The notes beneath the pieces are model-generated. The model ran no database searches. It was given only the letters and a program-made list of their open reading frames with translations, and was not told the origin of the DNA. A stretch of 64,000 nt of DNA, taken from the NCBI GenBank assembly GCA_019722365.1, contig JADFUC010001351.1, positions 868,001 through 932,000 on the forward strand, written 5' to 3'. The DNA is from Lithospermum erythrorhizon. Its lineage: Eukaryota > Streptophyta > Magnoliopsida > Boraginales > Boraginaceae. A program made the position numbers and the translations under genes. Of this stretch, positions 1 through 11,200 are shown piece by piece (the first letter of the stretch is position 1; the number at the start of each line of letters is the position of its first letter).

Positions 1-1768
1 CACTAACAATGGGGACAAGGAATAATAAACATCAACTGGAAATGAGGCTCCCAAGAGGAACCTGGAAACCAGAAAGTTTTTTCCCCCAGATCAATCTAAC
101 ATGAAGAAGGCCATGAGAACACATATCACAACTTCACAAATAAGAACCTCATCACCATATCAATTCTAACAGTATTATCACAACGCCATGACACAATAGG
201 CACAAGAAACTGCCTCATTATTCAGAGTATGTGGTAATAATAAAGGAGATGCTTATAATGCATAAACACCCAAAAGATCCAAAAATTGCATCATGCAAGG
301 AGTTCCAAACTCCATGGCTGCACTCAAATATAAAGAGACAGATTATCCGACTTTATTTAATGATAATATTGTGACAGCCATTTCATATCATACTAACACA
401 GCATTTATAATTCCAATGATCAAAGCAGAATCCCGACGCACTTGGCTCCGACAACTTTTCGAGGGATGAGGTGGAAGGCAGAAACGATCCAAGGGTTGTG
501 GAGAGTTTGTTTCAAAACAAATGAATGTACAAGCAGGCAAGCAGCTAGAACAAACATTTAATGCGCAAATACAACGACCGAATCGCATTTTAGAGATGTG
601 CACAACAGCCTTTATGTATTGTTGTTAATAATAAACAAGCGAGTTAATTATACAAACAATTATTGAAATTTGATAAAAATCGACATTCAATCCTACACAA
701 TTTCACATTAAGGCATTTGTCGAGGTGGTATTCAGAAGGCGAGCTTTTATTGAGAAGTCTGCAGTTGGTCTAACTTTAGAGGATTAATTTCTTGTTCTGA
801 GTTTATTTGATTCACATTAATTTGCAGTGCGATATCCAGCGAGGGGTGTTAGCTGACATCTTAATAAAAAAAATCCAACACAATTTCGATTTTAATTTGA
901 ATGAGTAAATCCGGTTATCTGTCCCAAATTATTCAGCTGAATGACTTATGAATTCGGTTTCTCATGGATTCAGCCTTTCTCGTTTGCCGTTGGGCGATTT
1001 ATGATATTGGTATCGGCGATTCATGATATGCGATACACAAAGTACCACGTTTAACTTCGAGAATCATTCAGACCTATGGGCGCCGACCATCCGCCTCGAA
1101 GAAGCTGAGCGCAGCATACCTTGATTTAGAGATAACAAATTTGTAGTCGTGAAGCACATGTCTAACGCTTGTTGATGTCGCGAGAATCTAAAATGCTGCA
1201 TCCTAGTCTTTAACGGCCCGTCCCCAGCCAGCATAACGGAGTGACCAATTTGCCATTGAAATATGCCAAATCCATTTGCTTATATATTAAGAACCCGACT
1301 CCCTCTAAGACCACATTATGCTATGAAGCGATCAGGGGCCGCAACGTCGGTGTAAAATGTATCTTAGCATCGGCCAGCCCAAAGATTAAATGTCTCTTGA
1401 AATGCATGCCCAGCTGGCAATGGCGTGATATCACTCGAGGCCTTTTTACCGTTGCATCTCCCGCCACTTTGGGACGATCCACTTTCAATGTCCCCGAATG
1501 TCTACATTAATTGCGTCTATCGGTTACCTCGGACCCCTCCGGGGCATACGGAGAACCTCACTAGAGTATCACGGACTTGACTAGTGTTAGCAACTAGTGC
1601 ATGGAACCCAGACGAACTAGAACCACAGCTACAACTAATATGCAAATCCATGTGATGGAGAGCCCGGAGACCAAACTTCTTCGAGGAGGCAATGATCTTT
1701 CTGCAATTTATGCGTAAAATTTCCTAAAGTTAACTTAGGCGACATAGTTAAACATGCTAATAATATCA
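1..1768. other. Intergenic region, no supported gene
   Basis: No ORF here has a recognisable domain. The ORFs at 388-603 (-) and 1241-1510 (+) show no family motif. Read on the minus strand, 100-600 looks like untranslated transcript: it is T-rich with an AATAAA-like motif near 355. It could be a UTR of a gene beyond the left edge, but no coding exon can be shown. The segment 1000-1700 is richer in GC than its surroundings and may be a transposon relic. Confidence 0.4.
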
Positions 1769-2716
1769 TGTTGGAAATAAATAGTTATTAGTTTCATTTA
1801 TTATACATGTTGCGATAATTGTTGTAACTATTCATTAACTAGAGTAGTTAAATGTGATTACATAAACGGAACATTCAACTTTAGTAATTGTAATTACTAG
1901 TCGGGTTCTCATGATAATGCCCGATTGTTATCTTTAGATTGCTAGATACAAATGCGCCTTAGTTATAATAATATTAATGGTCTATTGGGTACTTTATTAT
2001 CTAAAGTCTAAAGGTCCCTTGTAGCAATATAGTGATGTTGAATTATGTTTAAGTAACTGAAATTAAGCAATCTTCTTCAAATTGAGAGTTGATTGTAATC
2101 AACGAATATTCTCAATTAAGGAATTTTTACGCTAATAATTAGCCAAAATATAAATGGGATAATCTGAATTAATTAACTGCTTCGGTTTAATTAATTAAAT
2201 AGTTAGTTGAGGCATTGGTAACTTATTAGTTGCCAGTAATGACTTCGTTAGTGATTAATTTACTTAGCGGTAAATTAAATTAATCAACTAAAATTTCGTT
2301 AAGCAACGAGTTGAGCTATCGAGGTTAATTGGGCTTTATATAAACATAGAGATTTATTAGGTTTTTGTCATAACACAAAAAGAAAAACCCTAAGCCCCAT
2401 GATTTGGCTGACTCCTACTCCTCCTTGAGAGCCGAAATATCAGTATTACATATAAACATGAAATTGAAATTCTTGCTTTGATTATTTTATCCAATCTACC
2501 GTATTGTGCTAAGCCAACTCAGTATTGGATTCGACCTACGGGTGTGGATCAATGAGGCGCATTACTTGATTAAATTGATCTTTAAATTGGGTCAAAGGAG
2601 GTTTCGTGAAAGGTTGTTGATGGCTTTTTTCCTTTGCACCGTGAGTACTCTTTATTCATATATTGTATTATATATTTGTAGATCGACGTATAACAATTCG
2701 TCGATCGTATTATGAA
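1769..2716 (+). mobile_element. LTR-like remnant (copia type?), right edge uncertain
   Basis: The stretch opens with TGTTGGAAATAA, a usual start for Ty1/copia LTRs. About 560 bases later comes a TATA-like TTTATATAAAC (about 2334-2345), followed by a short leader-like stretch that resembles the R/U5 part of an LTR. No primer-binding site, gag or pol follows, and no clean CA end with a matching 5-bp target duplication was found. This is an inference from LTR architecture only. The right boundary is a guess. Confidence 0.33.
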
Positions 2717-3429
2717 TATTTGAATAATTGTATTCATGTTATATCATAGAAATTCTTTACGTATCAAAGGCAGCTTGTCTTCATCCCTCGATCTTAATAT
2801 CTATATTACACAAAATCAAGTAATGTACTATTTAGGCGATGCAGGTGGTTAAGAGATATGCTTCTGCGTTCTTAGCCAGCGAACGTTCCTTAAACGACAA
2901 CTTATTGGCAATTGAGCTTTTCGTCATATCACAGGACTATCGAGAAGCGAGCATGACCAAATCAACAATATCCTCCTCCGAGAAACCTCTGCTTGATAAC
3001 CCTCTCGTCATCCAAAGAAAAGAATCAGCGTCAGTGTGCGCTTCTCCTACAAAATTTATCCATTATTTATCGGAGGAATGCGATGTTGGTGGATTTTTTC
3101 ATCGAGAGAGGAACCCGAGCCACTTCTCGTTTGATAAGCGCCGCACATTGATTTGCGGAGGCGAAAGTGTTTACTCAGGTGAACTTTTCAATTTTAATAC
3201 TTCGCGTTTCTTAACCCATTGAATCAGCTACGATGTCGATTTGTTATAACGGCCAGGCGAATTTGCACAAGCAGATGCGAATTGAAGACAAAAGAATTAT
3301 CAAAGTATTAAAAATAAGAAGACTTATATGTTTATGTGGTATCCACCCCAACTTGATGTGTTAGAATTGTCAATAGTGACGCCCAGCAGGGAATAAATTC
3401 CGGTATAATGGAGGAGCAGATTGATTTGA
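2717..3429. other. Unassigned stretch between two LTR-like remnants
   Basis: An ORF of 127 codons (2839-3222, +) lies here, but it shows no motif of any family I know and its composition is not gene-like. I see no promoter, splice pattern or RNA gene. It may be decayed retroelement interior. Confidence 0.3.
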
Positions 3430-4000
3430 GCTAACCTTAGCTCTTAGATGTGTAGATCACACGGACGAATAGAATTATAGCCTATACTATTCTGAAACGA
3501 ATTATAAGACTCGCTATTCTCAGGACTTATGTGTATATGATATTGATGAGCAGGCAAAAGAAAGAATAAACTCGGCCCCAAAAGAATAAACTCGGCCTCT
3601 GATATTAGGAAGAATAGAATAATAAACAAGACTAATTTGTTATTGAAGAGCACTGCTTCTATTCGATTCTTAATACAACTTTAGATTTTAGGGTTAAGGA
3701 CTCAAAATCAAGTGGAGAGGTATTTATAGGCCCAAACCGCCCTAAAAATACTTTAGAAACTGACCTCAAAGAAATCACACAGTAGCCGAGACTTGGTCGG
3801 ACATCGTACTTTAGAACAAATCCCGAACTTTCTAACTCCAGAAATTGCGGAACATCAAGACTTGGTTGGGAGGTGTAACTCCCGACCTCGTCCCTGACCT
3901 ATCGAGACAAAGCGGTGCTATTTGATTCAAGGCACAATATTCAACAATTTTCAATTTTAAAACTAAACAAATATTGCAACCTTTAGTAATAACACATGGT
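3430..4000 (-). mobile_element. LTR-like remnant on the minus strand
   Basis: On the minus strand there is a clear TATA box, CTATAAATACC (complement of about 3719-3730). It is followed by a pyrimidine-rich leader, then T-rich sequence, as in the U3-R-U5 part of a plant LTR. The short direct repeat near 3555-3600 (two copies of an AAAGAATAAACTCGGCC-like unit) is consistent with decayed LTR sequence. No coding domain flanks it, so the family and exact ends cannot be given. Confidence 0.35.
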
Positions 4001-4740
4001 AGTTATCAAGGACTTTTAACCTATTGATATTCGGTGAAAGCTTTCAACTAAAAGGTGTCCACTTTACATCGGAGGATTTCAGGCATGGTATACAATATTT
4101 AGTCCTAATTGATGGAAATGATGTATTGATATGAAGGTTTAGACTCACTTGTTAAATTTTAGCATTGATATGAACTTGATGCAATTGCGAAAGAAGAAGA
4201 TGATGTATCATACTTCATTAAAAAGGTGGAAATATTTTAATGTGAACTTAATTCTTATCATTAATATAAAAAAAAAATTTAATGCGAACCAAAAATATTG
4301 TACTTATTTACACTTGAAAAATTCATTCCTTCCTTCAGCGGATCGGTAAGTCGATGCTCGCGCCATACTCGAACAAACATCCGACTTGATTACTCACTAT
4401 TGATTATCGGGTTCGACTAGGATAAAAAGTATTGCTCGATACCACAAAAGAACAGGAATTACGAGAAAATAACTTACATACGCAATAGTTAAAAAGTACG
4501 CTCGTGCTTTCGATCAAGCAATTTGATACCCGCGCCCAACCTCCAGATCCGGCTGAAGCAAACAAATAGCATCATACGCGCTCTATATATATCGCGACCC
4601 AAAAAGCGCCAACTTGATACCCAAGCGAAACAAACATTGGGATTATTTGAAATAAAAAGAGTACTAAATCACAAAACAACTAAATAATAACCTCCGACTG
4701 GATAACATCACTACTTCCGTTCACACTTGACAGTTTGCAC
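4001..4740. other. Upstream intergenic region of the GAUT gene
   Basis: No coding frame is supported. A TATATATATA run at about 4583-4592 could be a core promoter for the gene that starts at 5206, because a CT-rich leader-like tract follows it. No other element stands out. Confidence 0.25.
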
Positions 4741-5205
4741 CGACAGGCGCTACCTCTCTATCCCCCCTTAACCGCCAGCCACTCTTCTCTCTCTCTTCCA
4801 CTCTTCTCTCTCTAATTCTCTCTACCACTATCCATTCCTTGGTTACATTTTTTTATTAACTTTTTTTACTGTTTTTTACTGATTGGAATAGACTACAAGC
4901 TTATCAATTAAAAAATAATTTTTTTTTTAAAAATTTTTACTACTAATTTTAATAGTGTAGAAGCTGAGCAATTGAAAATAATAAAAAATTATCAATTTTG
5001 TTTTTTGAATTTTTAGTGTTATTTTGACCAATTGGACTAGAGTAGAAGCTGATCAATTGAAAACAATTTTTGTTTTTACTATTAATTGGAATATATTAGA
5101 AGCTGAGCAATTGAAAATTGATAAAAAATTAACTCAATAATTTTTTTTTTTGAAATTTTAATTTTTTTTTATAATAATTGGAATATAGTAGAGGTTGATT
5201 AATTG
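4741..5205 (+). promoter_or_regulatory. CT-rich leader plus five degenerate tandem units just before the GAUT start codon
   Basis: Positions 4755-4830 are a pyrimidine-rich TCTCTCTC tract typical of plant 5' leaders. From about 4881 to 5204 a unit with the core 'attggaatatagtagaagc' followed by 'tgagcaattg' and an A/T-rich spacer recurs five times (about 4881, 4942, 5031, 5083 and 5173) at intervals of roughly 50-90 bases. The last copy is cut short by the ATG at 5206. Whether the array lies in the 5' UTR or in a leader intron cannot be told without a transcript. Confidence 0.55.
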
Positions 5206-8200
5206 ATGAGGCCATGGAGATGTACCAGGGTTTTTATCCTCTTGTTTCTCACTGTTTCCGTATTTATTCCTATCATTTTACTGTCTCATAGGCTCAAATA
5301 TGATAATTCTTATGGTAATTTGTGTTTTTTTTAAGTTGGTCACCCTAACGTAAAAGATTGTCAGAGTTTTGAGCTTTTTGATGCGTTGAATTTTTTGTTG
5401 ACCTCGACTTATAGTTGTATATAATTGGTGGAAAATATATAAAATGCTAATTTTGAGTTGACTTTCTTGTTGACCTCAAGTTATAGTTGTATATAATTGG
5501 TGGAAAATATATAAAATGCTAATTTTGAGTTGACTTTTTTGTTGACCTCAAGTTATAGTTGTATATAATTGGTGGAAAATATATAAAATGCTAATTTTAA
5601 GTTGACTTTTTTGTTGACCTCAAGTTATAGTTGTATATAATTGGTGGAAAATATATAAAATGTTAATTTTGACTTTTTTGTTGACCTGAAGTTATAGACT
5701 TATAGTTGTATATGATTGGTGAAATATATATAATGCTGTTATTTCTGATGGTGATTTGGGCTTTTTTGTTTGTTTTAAGTTGTTATATTTCCACTGTCCC
5801 ATAATGGTTGTCCAGTTTTGAAATTTGATGCTTTGAATTTTTTTTTTGTTAGCTCAAATTGTAGTTGTATATGATTGGTGAAAATATATAGAATGCTGTT
5901 ATTTCTGATGGTGATTTGTGATTTTTTTTAAAGTTGTACTTACACTGTCCCAAAAAGATTGTCCAGTTTTGACTTTTGATGTGTCGACTTTTTTATTTTG
6001 AGCTCAAATTACAGTAGTATATGATTGGTGAAAAAATATATATAAATGCTGGTATTTCTGATTGTGATTTGTGCTTTTTTGTTTGTCTTTTGAGTTATTG
6101 TAATTCTACTGTCCCAAAAAGATTGTCCAGTTTTACATTTTGATGCGTTGACTTTTTTGTTGACCTCAAGTTATAGTAGTATATGATTGGTGAAAACTGA
6201 AAATATATATAATGCTGGTATTTCTGATGGTGACTTGTGCTTTTTGTTTGTTTTTAAGTTGTTGTACTTCCTCTGTCCCAAAAATATTGTCCAGTTTTGA
6301 CTTTTGACTTCTTTTTTTTTTCTTTTTTCTTTTGGCTCAAATTGCATATGATTGGTGAAAATATATAAAATGCTAGTATTTCTGATGCTGATTTGTGCTA
6401 CATTGTCCAGTTGAATTTTGATGGTTCACCTTTTAAATTTGCACTCATTTTTTCGTGTATATGATTTATAATATTTGGTGAAAAATATATGAAATGAGAG
6501 TATTTCTAGTGTACTTTACTATAAAATGATACTTTTGATTCATATTTGAGTTATGTGTCTCAATTAAGGCCGCAAATATATTAATTTTGACGATTGAAAA
6601 TCAAACTAGACAATCTTTTTGGGATGGTGAATCATGACTTCACTTTTTTGCTGAGTTTGGATTTAATTTGTGCGATATTTGATTTTTTTGCAGTTTCCAA
6701 AGAGTTCGTTGAAGATTTATCGATCATGGTATGTGCCGTTGCTCTCGTTTAACCTTTTGGTTCTTATGTTTCACTTTGATTGGGTTATTTGCTAGCTTTT
6801 GGTTCGCGGCAATATGCTACTTTCTGTTGATCATTCATCTGCCTGCTTTCTTCATGAACTCTTCACAGCTTTAGCTCTGGTTGGAGTTCTTCGTTTTTGC
6901 TTGTAATTTCGTTATCTAGCTGTTGACCAGTTCACGTGTTTCTAGTTGTTGAGTGTATTTGCTTAAGTTGAGAATCAACATTTTAGGAGTTCGCTCCCCT
7001 CTTTAGTTTTCAGTTATATAGGCATTTTTTGGATTTTCTTTCCTAGTTGTTGAATTTGGCCATTGATATTATTGTGGGGTTTGTTCTTTACTTTTTCATA
7101 TATAGAAGCACATGACAGAAGTTCAAGCACTCAGTGCCAGGAGCTATCGAGTTCATGTTCTAAACTAGCTTTCTTAATGATATAAAGTGGGTTGTTTGTG
7201 TTTAGAGTGAATGTATGCTCTGCGTGGCTGTAGGATAAAGGTGAATTGTTAAACGAACCCTCTCGAGAGGTGTACAAAGATGTAGGATTTAATTCTCAAG
7301 TTCTTGTGATTTCATCTGATGAGGAGAACAGAAGTATTGAATCAGGAAATGTTTCGAGGTCATCTGATGAGGAGAGCAGGGGTAGTGAATCAAGAAACAG
7401 TTTGAGTACATCCAATGAGGAGAACGAGAGTATTGAATCAGGAGACATATTGCATTCATCTGATAAAAAAAACAGTAGTGGATCAGTAAAAGCTTTGAGT
7501 TTACCTGACAAAGAGAAGAGCAGTGAGTCAGGAAATGAATTGATTGCATTTGATGAGGATACTAGTAGAGTATCAGGAAATGCTTTATCTGTATCTGATG
7601 GGGAGAACATTAGTAGTGAGTCTGAAAAAGCAGCAGAAGATGTTAATTTGTCAAAGAGAGAAGGTTAGTTTATTTGGTTGAGTTACTCTTTATAAAGTTG
7701 CTCGCATGGGCTTTATACTGTTATATATTCAAGGCTCTCGCACCCCTTCGTCTGAGTTTAGGTACCAGCAATGACAAAGGAGACCGTCCCAACAAAACAG
7801 AAGCCGATTTGCGTACTTTACAGAAACGGAAGCACCCAGTTCCTGAAAAAAAGGTCAGATATGTTTATAGATTTGACTATTTGAATATGTTTGTTCTCTG
7901 GGAATTTTTGTATTTCCATTTATAAAAAATGAAAGGATTTTTCTTTTCACTTTAGAGCAGCCCATGGATATGTATTGAGTTCCAGTAATGCCATATGATT
8001 AGCAAAGATATATACACTTCTTTTGTTATTTACAGGTAATATAATTAGTTGTCATTATTGTTTGCTGGAACTTTTTTGCTTGATCTGAAGGGCAGGAATT
8101 GGACAACTTACGCTATATATTGGAAAATAAGTAATATCAACATGTTCATCTAGTGTATTTGGATTTGCTTTGTTCCTTTTTTAGAACTCTAAACGTCCAT

Positions 8201-11200
8201 AATTAATTAATACAACAGAGAATATTTCTGATCAGAAATGAATATTTTGAAATTCAATGATTTTTCAATTTTTCACGTTCAACTTATTATTTGTTTGTCA
8301 TTGATGATGGTTCCTTGAATTTTAGTATGTCTATGGGTGCCTCAGAAATGTGTGAGCTCTTCAGTCTGGAGCATGGCTGTTAAAAGCGCTTGTGGCGTTG
8401 CCATGGTGCTGTTATTCCACAACCCATTGTCAGGCAGTGGATTTGGAAGGTGTGGCATGGCTTCTCCATTTTCGCCACAGGCGTGTGGCGAGATGATGGC
8501 CATGACACGCCTTCTTCGTTTATTATTCTTTGCACCATCACCGAAGATATATTGGCTCTGGGGCCATAGTTCTCAATGGCGTGCGTCGCCCTGCGGTGTC
8601 AACTCGTCTAAAGTCGCGGCACGCTACATGGAGGTAACATTTTGGGGCTCCAAAGGAATCAGCGATCCTAGGGTTTTCAAGGAAGAATGAGCGAAAGTAA
8701 AACAAAATGAAGAGAAAAGAAGAAAAGGGAAGTAACGTGTGGGGAATCGAAGAAGGAGGGAAGAGAGATGATATTGGGGGCTACACTACATTCTGGGATA
8801 AAAATGTGCCTTCCTAAATTGTTCATTTTTTTGTTACGAGAAAGTGTTTATTGAGGAGTCCACATTATTTTTCTTTCACCCTTGTTCTGCGCTGTTGACT
8901 GTCAAGTGACCAGCATTCAATTTAAAATAGCATTTTATGGAATTTTTTAGACCTCTATAAATATAGTCCTTAGAAGTGGTGCAGATTATTTGACTTGTGT
9001 TATGTTTAAAATATGTGAGGACATGAAATTGAAATTTGTTGTCTTTCTCTGAGCTACTTCAAGTTAATTTTGCTCAACTCTCTCGATCTCCATGTCCTAA
9101 GTTAATTTTGCTCAACTCTCTTGATCTCCATGTCCTAAGTTAATTTTGCTCAACTCTCTTGATCTCCATGTCCTATGGAGTCAAATATTTTATATTCTCT
9201 TGCTCTTGTATACTACGTATAACGGAATAAATCAAGTTGGCTAATTACACTACCTATATTTCTTATCTATTGTGAAGTAGTAGATGGTCTTTGCAACTTC
9301 ATCTTGGGTCAACTCGAAGTAGTTCTCCCTTACAGCAGGAGTAAGGGTGCATACAGTACCCCGCCCTACTGCGCTTAGGTGGGAGCCTCTAAAATTTTAG
9401 AGCCATTGAGGCATGTCGTTGTTATTGTTCTCTAATGTAAGTGTATGCCATTGATATTGTGATCATTATTCGTGAGGTGGAAATTTTTTCACTTTTTAAT
9501 GCTTTCGTTTTGCAAGTAAACTTCTGTATTTGAGTATTCTTATTTTGTTTGTGGCGACAGTATGATTGAATGATGTTTTTGTAGGAACAAACTAGACCAA
9601 CAACGAAAGCTCAACATAACCAGGGTTCACAAAGGGATGCTTCAGATGAGAAGGTAAAAGAGATGAAGGATCAAATTCTTAGGGCCACAGTGTATTTAAA
9701 TTTTCTACCACCAGGGAGCAACTCCCATATAGCGAAAGAGTTGAGATTGCGAATTAGAGAGGTGGAACGTGTGCTGGGTGGTTCCATTAAGGATTCTGAT
9801 TTACCTCGGAGGTAAAGTGGTCAACTCTTTAGGCCAAATTTGAAGTGCTCTTATTAGTAAATCCCTTTTCAGAAATGAATGTGGAAGCCTGAAATTAATT
9901 GCACAATTCTTATTTAAAGGATCAATTCACTCTTCTTAAAACACATGTTTTATTGAGTATTTATTTACTCTCTTTTCATTTGCTAGAGTTGGTTCACGAT
10001 AGACCTACAAGTGACTATTATGCATCTTCTGCAGTAGAAGCCTTCAATATCACTTCATTTAACACCTTTTCCTATTTAGGAAATTTCTCTCCATTTATGC
10101 CACTTACTAAATGCTCTCTTATATTCTCATTTATTTTTCGAGGTATCCTCTTATAATAAACCTAGTTACTAAATTTTTTTCTGACAATAAATTAATAAGG
10201 AGGGCATTATTTGGTACAGCCTTTGTTGTTTGCCATGTTCTAACATTTGGTTTCATGAACAACTTCTTAGGTAGAAACAACATTAGTAGCAGTACTTTGT
10301 ATTTATTGTTTATGTCTATTCAGAAAACAACTTAATTAAGTTATTTCAGGAGTTTCCAAAAGATGAATGCAATGGAGGCGACCTTGGCTAAAGCCAGTCA
10401 CATCTATCCTGACTGTGAAGCCATGTCAACGAATCTCCATGCTATGACCTATAATACTGAGGAACAGGTCCGAAGACAGAAGGAGCAAACAGCATTTCTC
10501 TTTCACCTCGCCGGAAGAACCACTCCGAAAGGCCTTCACTGCCTCTCCATGCGTCTGACTTCTGAATTTTTCGTGCTTCTGCCAGATGATAGGGAACTAC
10601 CTAACCAACATAAATTAAATGATCAATCACTCTATCACTTTGGTGTCTTCTCTGATAATGTGCTTGCTTGTGCTGTGGCGGTTAACTCAACTGTTTCAGC
10701 TGCTGAGGTAACTAGCACTGTGTCTGTTCATCTTTTTCATTCGGTAACACAAAAAGTAAATAATAGGCTGAATCCTCAGTGGATCCTAATATGTTGTCTG
10801 AGAATACTCTAAAATGTGGCGTCTATGTTATAGTTCATCTACTTACTTTACGCGCAGTAAAGTAATTTTGATCTGTTCGTGGTGACTTGATTATTAGTGT
10901 GGGACATGTTGCGAACCTGTATATGCGAGGACATTAGGGATGATTCCAGTTTAGCTTGAATTTCCGTTCCTCAACAAAAGGGTCCATGTTTTTGTAGAGA
11001 GAGAGAGGGGGTGGTTGGGGTCAACATACCAGGATTGTGGTTCTGCTATTTTTGATAATATTAGGTGTTGGGTGCAAATATTCCTTTCGTTGCAGCTTTC
11101 ACTAAAACTATATATATATATATAAAAATGCCTCAACAGGTACCTGAGAAGATTGTCTTTCACATAGTCACAGATTCTCTTAACCTCCCTGCAATGACAA

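Noticed and set aside
1241..1510. 89-codon plus-strand ORF
   Set aside because: No family similarity could be seen, and the region looks like a mobile-element relic.
1769..2931. Complete LTR ending at 2926 with TATCA target duplication
   Set aside because: TATCA occurs before TGTTGGAAA and again after a CA at 2925-2926. However, the match is short enough to arise by chance over this distance, and the 3' end does not look like an LTR terminus.
2839..3222. 127-codon plus-strand ORF
   Set aside because: No motif is recognisable, it lies between LTR-like remnants, and nothing supports expression.
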